The notes under the pieces were generated by a model that saw only the letters and a list, made by a program, of their open reading frames with translations, did no database searches and was not told the DNA's origin. A stretch of 64,000 nucleotides of DNA from Oceanospirillum beijerinckii DSM 7166 (lineage in GTDB: Bacteria; Pseudomonadota; Gammaproteobacteria; Pseudomonadales; Halomonadaceae): the NCBI RefSeq assembly GCF_000422425.1, contig NZ_KE383830.1:46460-110459 (forward strand). The letters run 5' to 3'. This document shows positions 63,256 to 64,000 of the stretch, in pieces (position 1 is the first letter of the stretch; each line of letters begins with the position of its first letter). The translations under genes and the position numbers were made by a program.

Positions 63256-64000
63256 ATGCGCATCGATTCAGTCTCAGCGAAAATTATTGCAAGAACAGAA
63301 GATGGGCTAAAGCCATTTGGTTTTGAGTATGGTTTTAAGCCTGGGCTCAATATTCTGACTGGTGACAACTCCAGTGGTAAGTCCACTATTCTTAGCTGTA
63401 TTTATTACTGCCTCGGGATGGAGCAATTAATGGGGAGCAAGGGAATTAATGCTCTAAGCCCTGCTTTGCATCAAGTGCTTAATTTTGAAGGCCAGCCTTG
63501 TAATGTTTATGAGTCCAGCTGTTCACTTACCATCACTGCAAATAACGGTAAACAATACACGCTTACACGTCAAATAGCTCCATCCAGTGAAGTCACTGTT
63601 AATGAAATAATTATATTAGATGGTACGAAAACTACACCAAAGTTTGTTCACTCTGCAAGAGATCATGGCGATCAAGGGTTCTATAAGTGGCTCGCAGAAG
63701 TTAATGATTTGAAAATTTTTAATGTCGAATCATTTAATGGTGAGTCGACCAAACCTTTATATATGCAGAATGTATTTTCATTGGCTTTCATTGAACAGAC
63801 AAAAGGTTGGTCGGATATATTCTCAATGATGCCTAGTTTTGGTATTAAAGATCCTAAACAAAAAATTGTGGAGTATTCTCTGGGGCTTAATTCTCTAGAA
63901 CTAAATATAGAGCTCGATCAAATTAAGGCTGATAAGCACCAGGTTAAAGGTGAATGGAAACGGATCGATAACGACCTAAGATATCGTTCTCAAGCAACTC
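63256..64000 (+). CDS. ABC ATPase of a three-component conflict system (partial, runs off window)
   Basis: An open reading frame from ATG 63256 to the window end (248 codons seen). The Walker A motif GDNSSGKST is at residues 36-44, after a short beta strand (PGLNILTGDN), as in Rad50/SbcC/RecN/RecF-type ATPases of DNA-repair and conflict systems. A predicted coiled coil (LNIELDQIKADKHQVKGEWKRIDNDLRYRS) begins at about residue 213. Walker B and the signature lie beyond the window. It starts 4 bp after the stop of the middle component gene. Composition is less AT-rich than the two genes before it. The end must be read in the neighbouring sequence. Confidence 0.85.
   Translation, partial: MRIDSVSAKIIARTEDGLKPFGFEYGFKPGLNILTGDNSSGKSTILSCIYYCLGMEQLMGSKGINALSPALHQVLNFEGQPCNVYESSCSLTITANNGKQYTLTRQIAPSSEVTVNEIIILDGTKTTPKFVHSARDHGDQGFYKWLAEVNDLKIFNVESFNGESTKPLYMQNVFSLAFIEQTKGWSDIFSMMPSFGIKDPKQKIVEYSLGLNSLELNIELDQIKADKHQVKGEWKRIDNDLRYRSQAT

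Larger units (their letters stand above)
58100..64000. other. AT-rich accessory island (right boundary outside window)
   Basis: From about 58.1 kb base composition shifts visibly to AT-rich sequence, with long intergenic gaps, weak ribosome sites and unusual gene types (MBL, trypsin-like protease, ABC ATPase and two unrecognised proteins). The sequence before it is dense core-like DNA ending at the PEBP terminator. No integrase, tRNA or direct-repeat boundary is visible on the left side, so the mechanism of acquisition is open. Confidence 0.55.

Overview
The window is a marine-type gammaproteobacterial chromosome segment, most like the Oceanospirillaceae. The genus is inferred only from gene content: PomA/PomB-type stator genes, TRAP transporter, Pat acetyltransferase, SohB, and LapG without an adjacent LapD. 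About 58 kb is ordinary, densely coded core or near-core sequence. The last 6 kb is visibly AT-richer and looks horizontally acquired.

Layout. 1-5.3 kb: tRNA-Leu(UAA), a HlyU-like ArsR regulator, propionyl-CoA synthetase prpE behind repeated GTCGAC palindromes, glutathione reductase, and a small SCP2 lipid-binding protein with a PsrA-like operator. 5.5-8.3 kb: sohB, a rhodanese and a solitary ParB. 8.6-12.6 kb: indolepyruvate:ferredoxin oxidoreductase iorA (broken by one extra G in a G-run) with iorB, then rimO. 12.8-18.1 kb: LapG-like protease, a DUF599 protein, a PAS protein overlapping a chemoreceptor, and an HDOD-GGDEF protein. 18.2-23.5 kb: a divergent histone-deacetylase-like / Pat acetyltransferase pair, pdxH and marC. 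23.8-28.7 kb: pomA, pomB, a chemoreceptor and a hypothetical protein. 28.8-33.9 kb: a DctPQM TRAP transporter with a divergent LysR regulator, then a META lipoprotein. 34-48 kb: a signalling cluster. BaeSR-like genes face a three-gene overlapping operon (a secreted protein with about twelve [TS]PxDVY repeats, a large hybrid kinase, and a REC-PAS-GGDEF-EAL protein). These are followed by a coiled-coil protein and a GAF hybrid kinase. 48-58 kb: a DUF1289 protein with a (DTQ)8 tract, CbiZ, an aldo-keto reductase, two AraC regulators, a double NTF2-like lipoprotein, kbl-tdh with a divergent LysR regulator, DUF2834 and a PEBP protein. Three copies of a REP-like palindromic repeat are scattered through 48.5-56.1 kb.

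58-64 kb (accessory island): an unrecognised 588-aa protein, then a tightly overlapping operon of an MBL-fold hydrolase, a trypsin-like protease with a C-terminal extension, a small winged-helix-like protein and a Rad50/RecN-like ABC ATPase cut off by the window end. The last three match the architecture predicted for ABC-three-component (ABC-3C) conflict systems. Both the 588-aa gene and the MBL operon are preceded by long inverted repeats that share the half-site AGAACTTA, which suggests common control. This is the most likely undescribed system in the window.

Links between genes: PrpE, Pat and the deacetylase-like protein together suggest reversible lysine acetylation of acyl-CoA synthetases. 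The pomAB genes and chemoreceptors mark a motile cell, with one FliA-like promoter candidate. Two unrelated genes (DUF1289 and tdh) carry N-terminal extensions made of expanded Thr-Asp-rich simple repeats.
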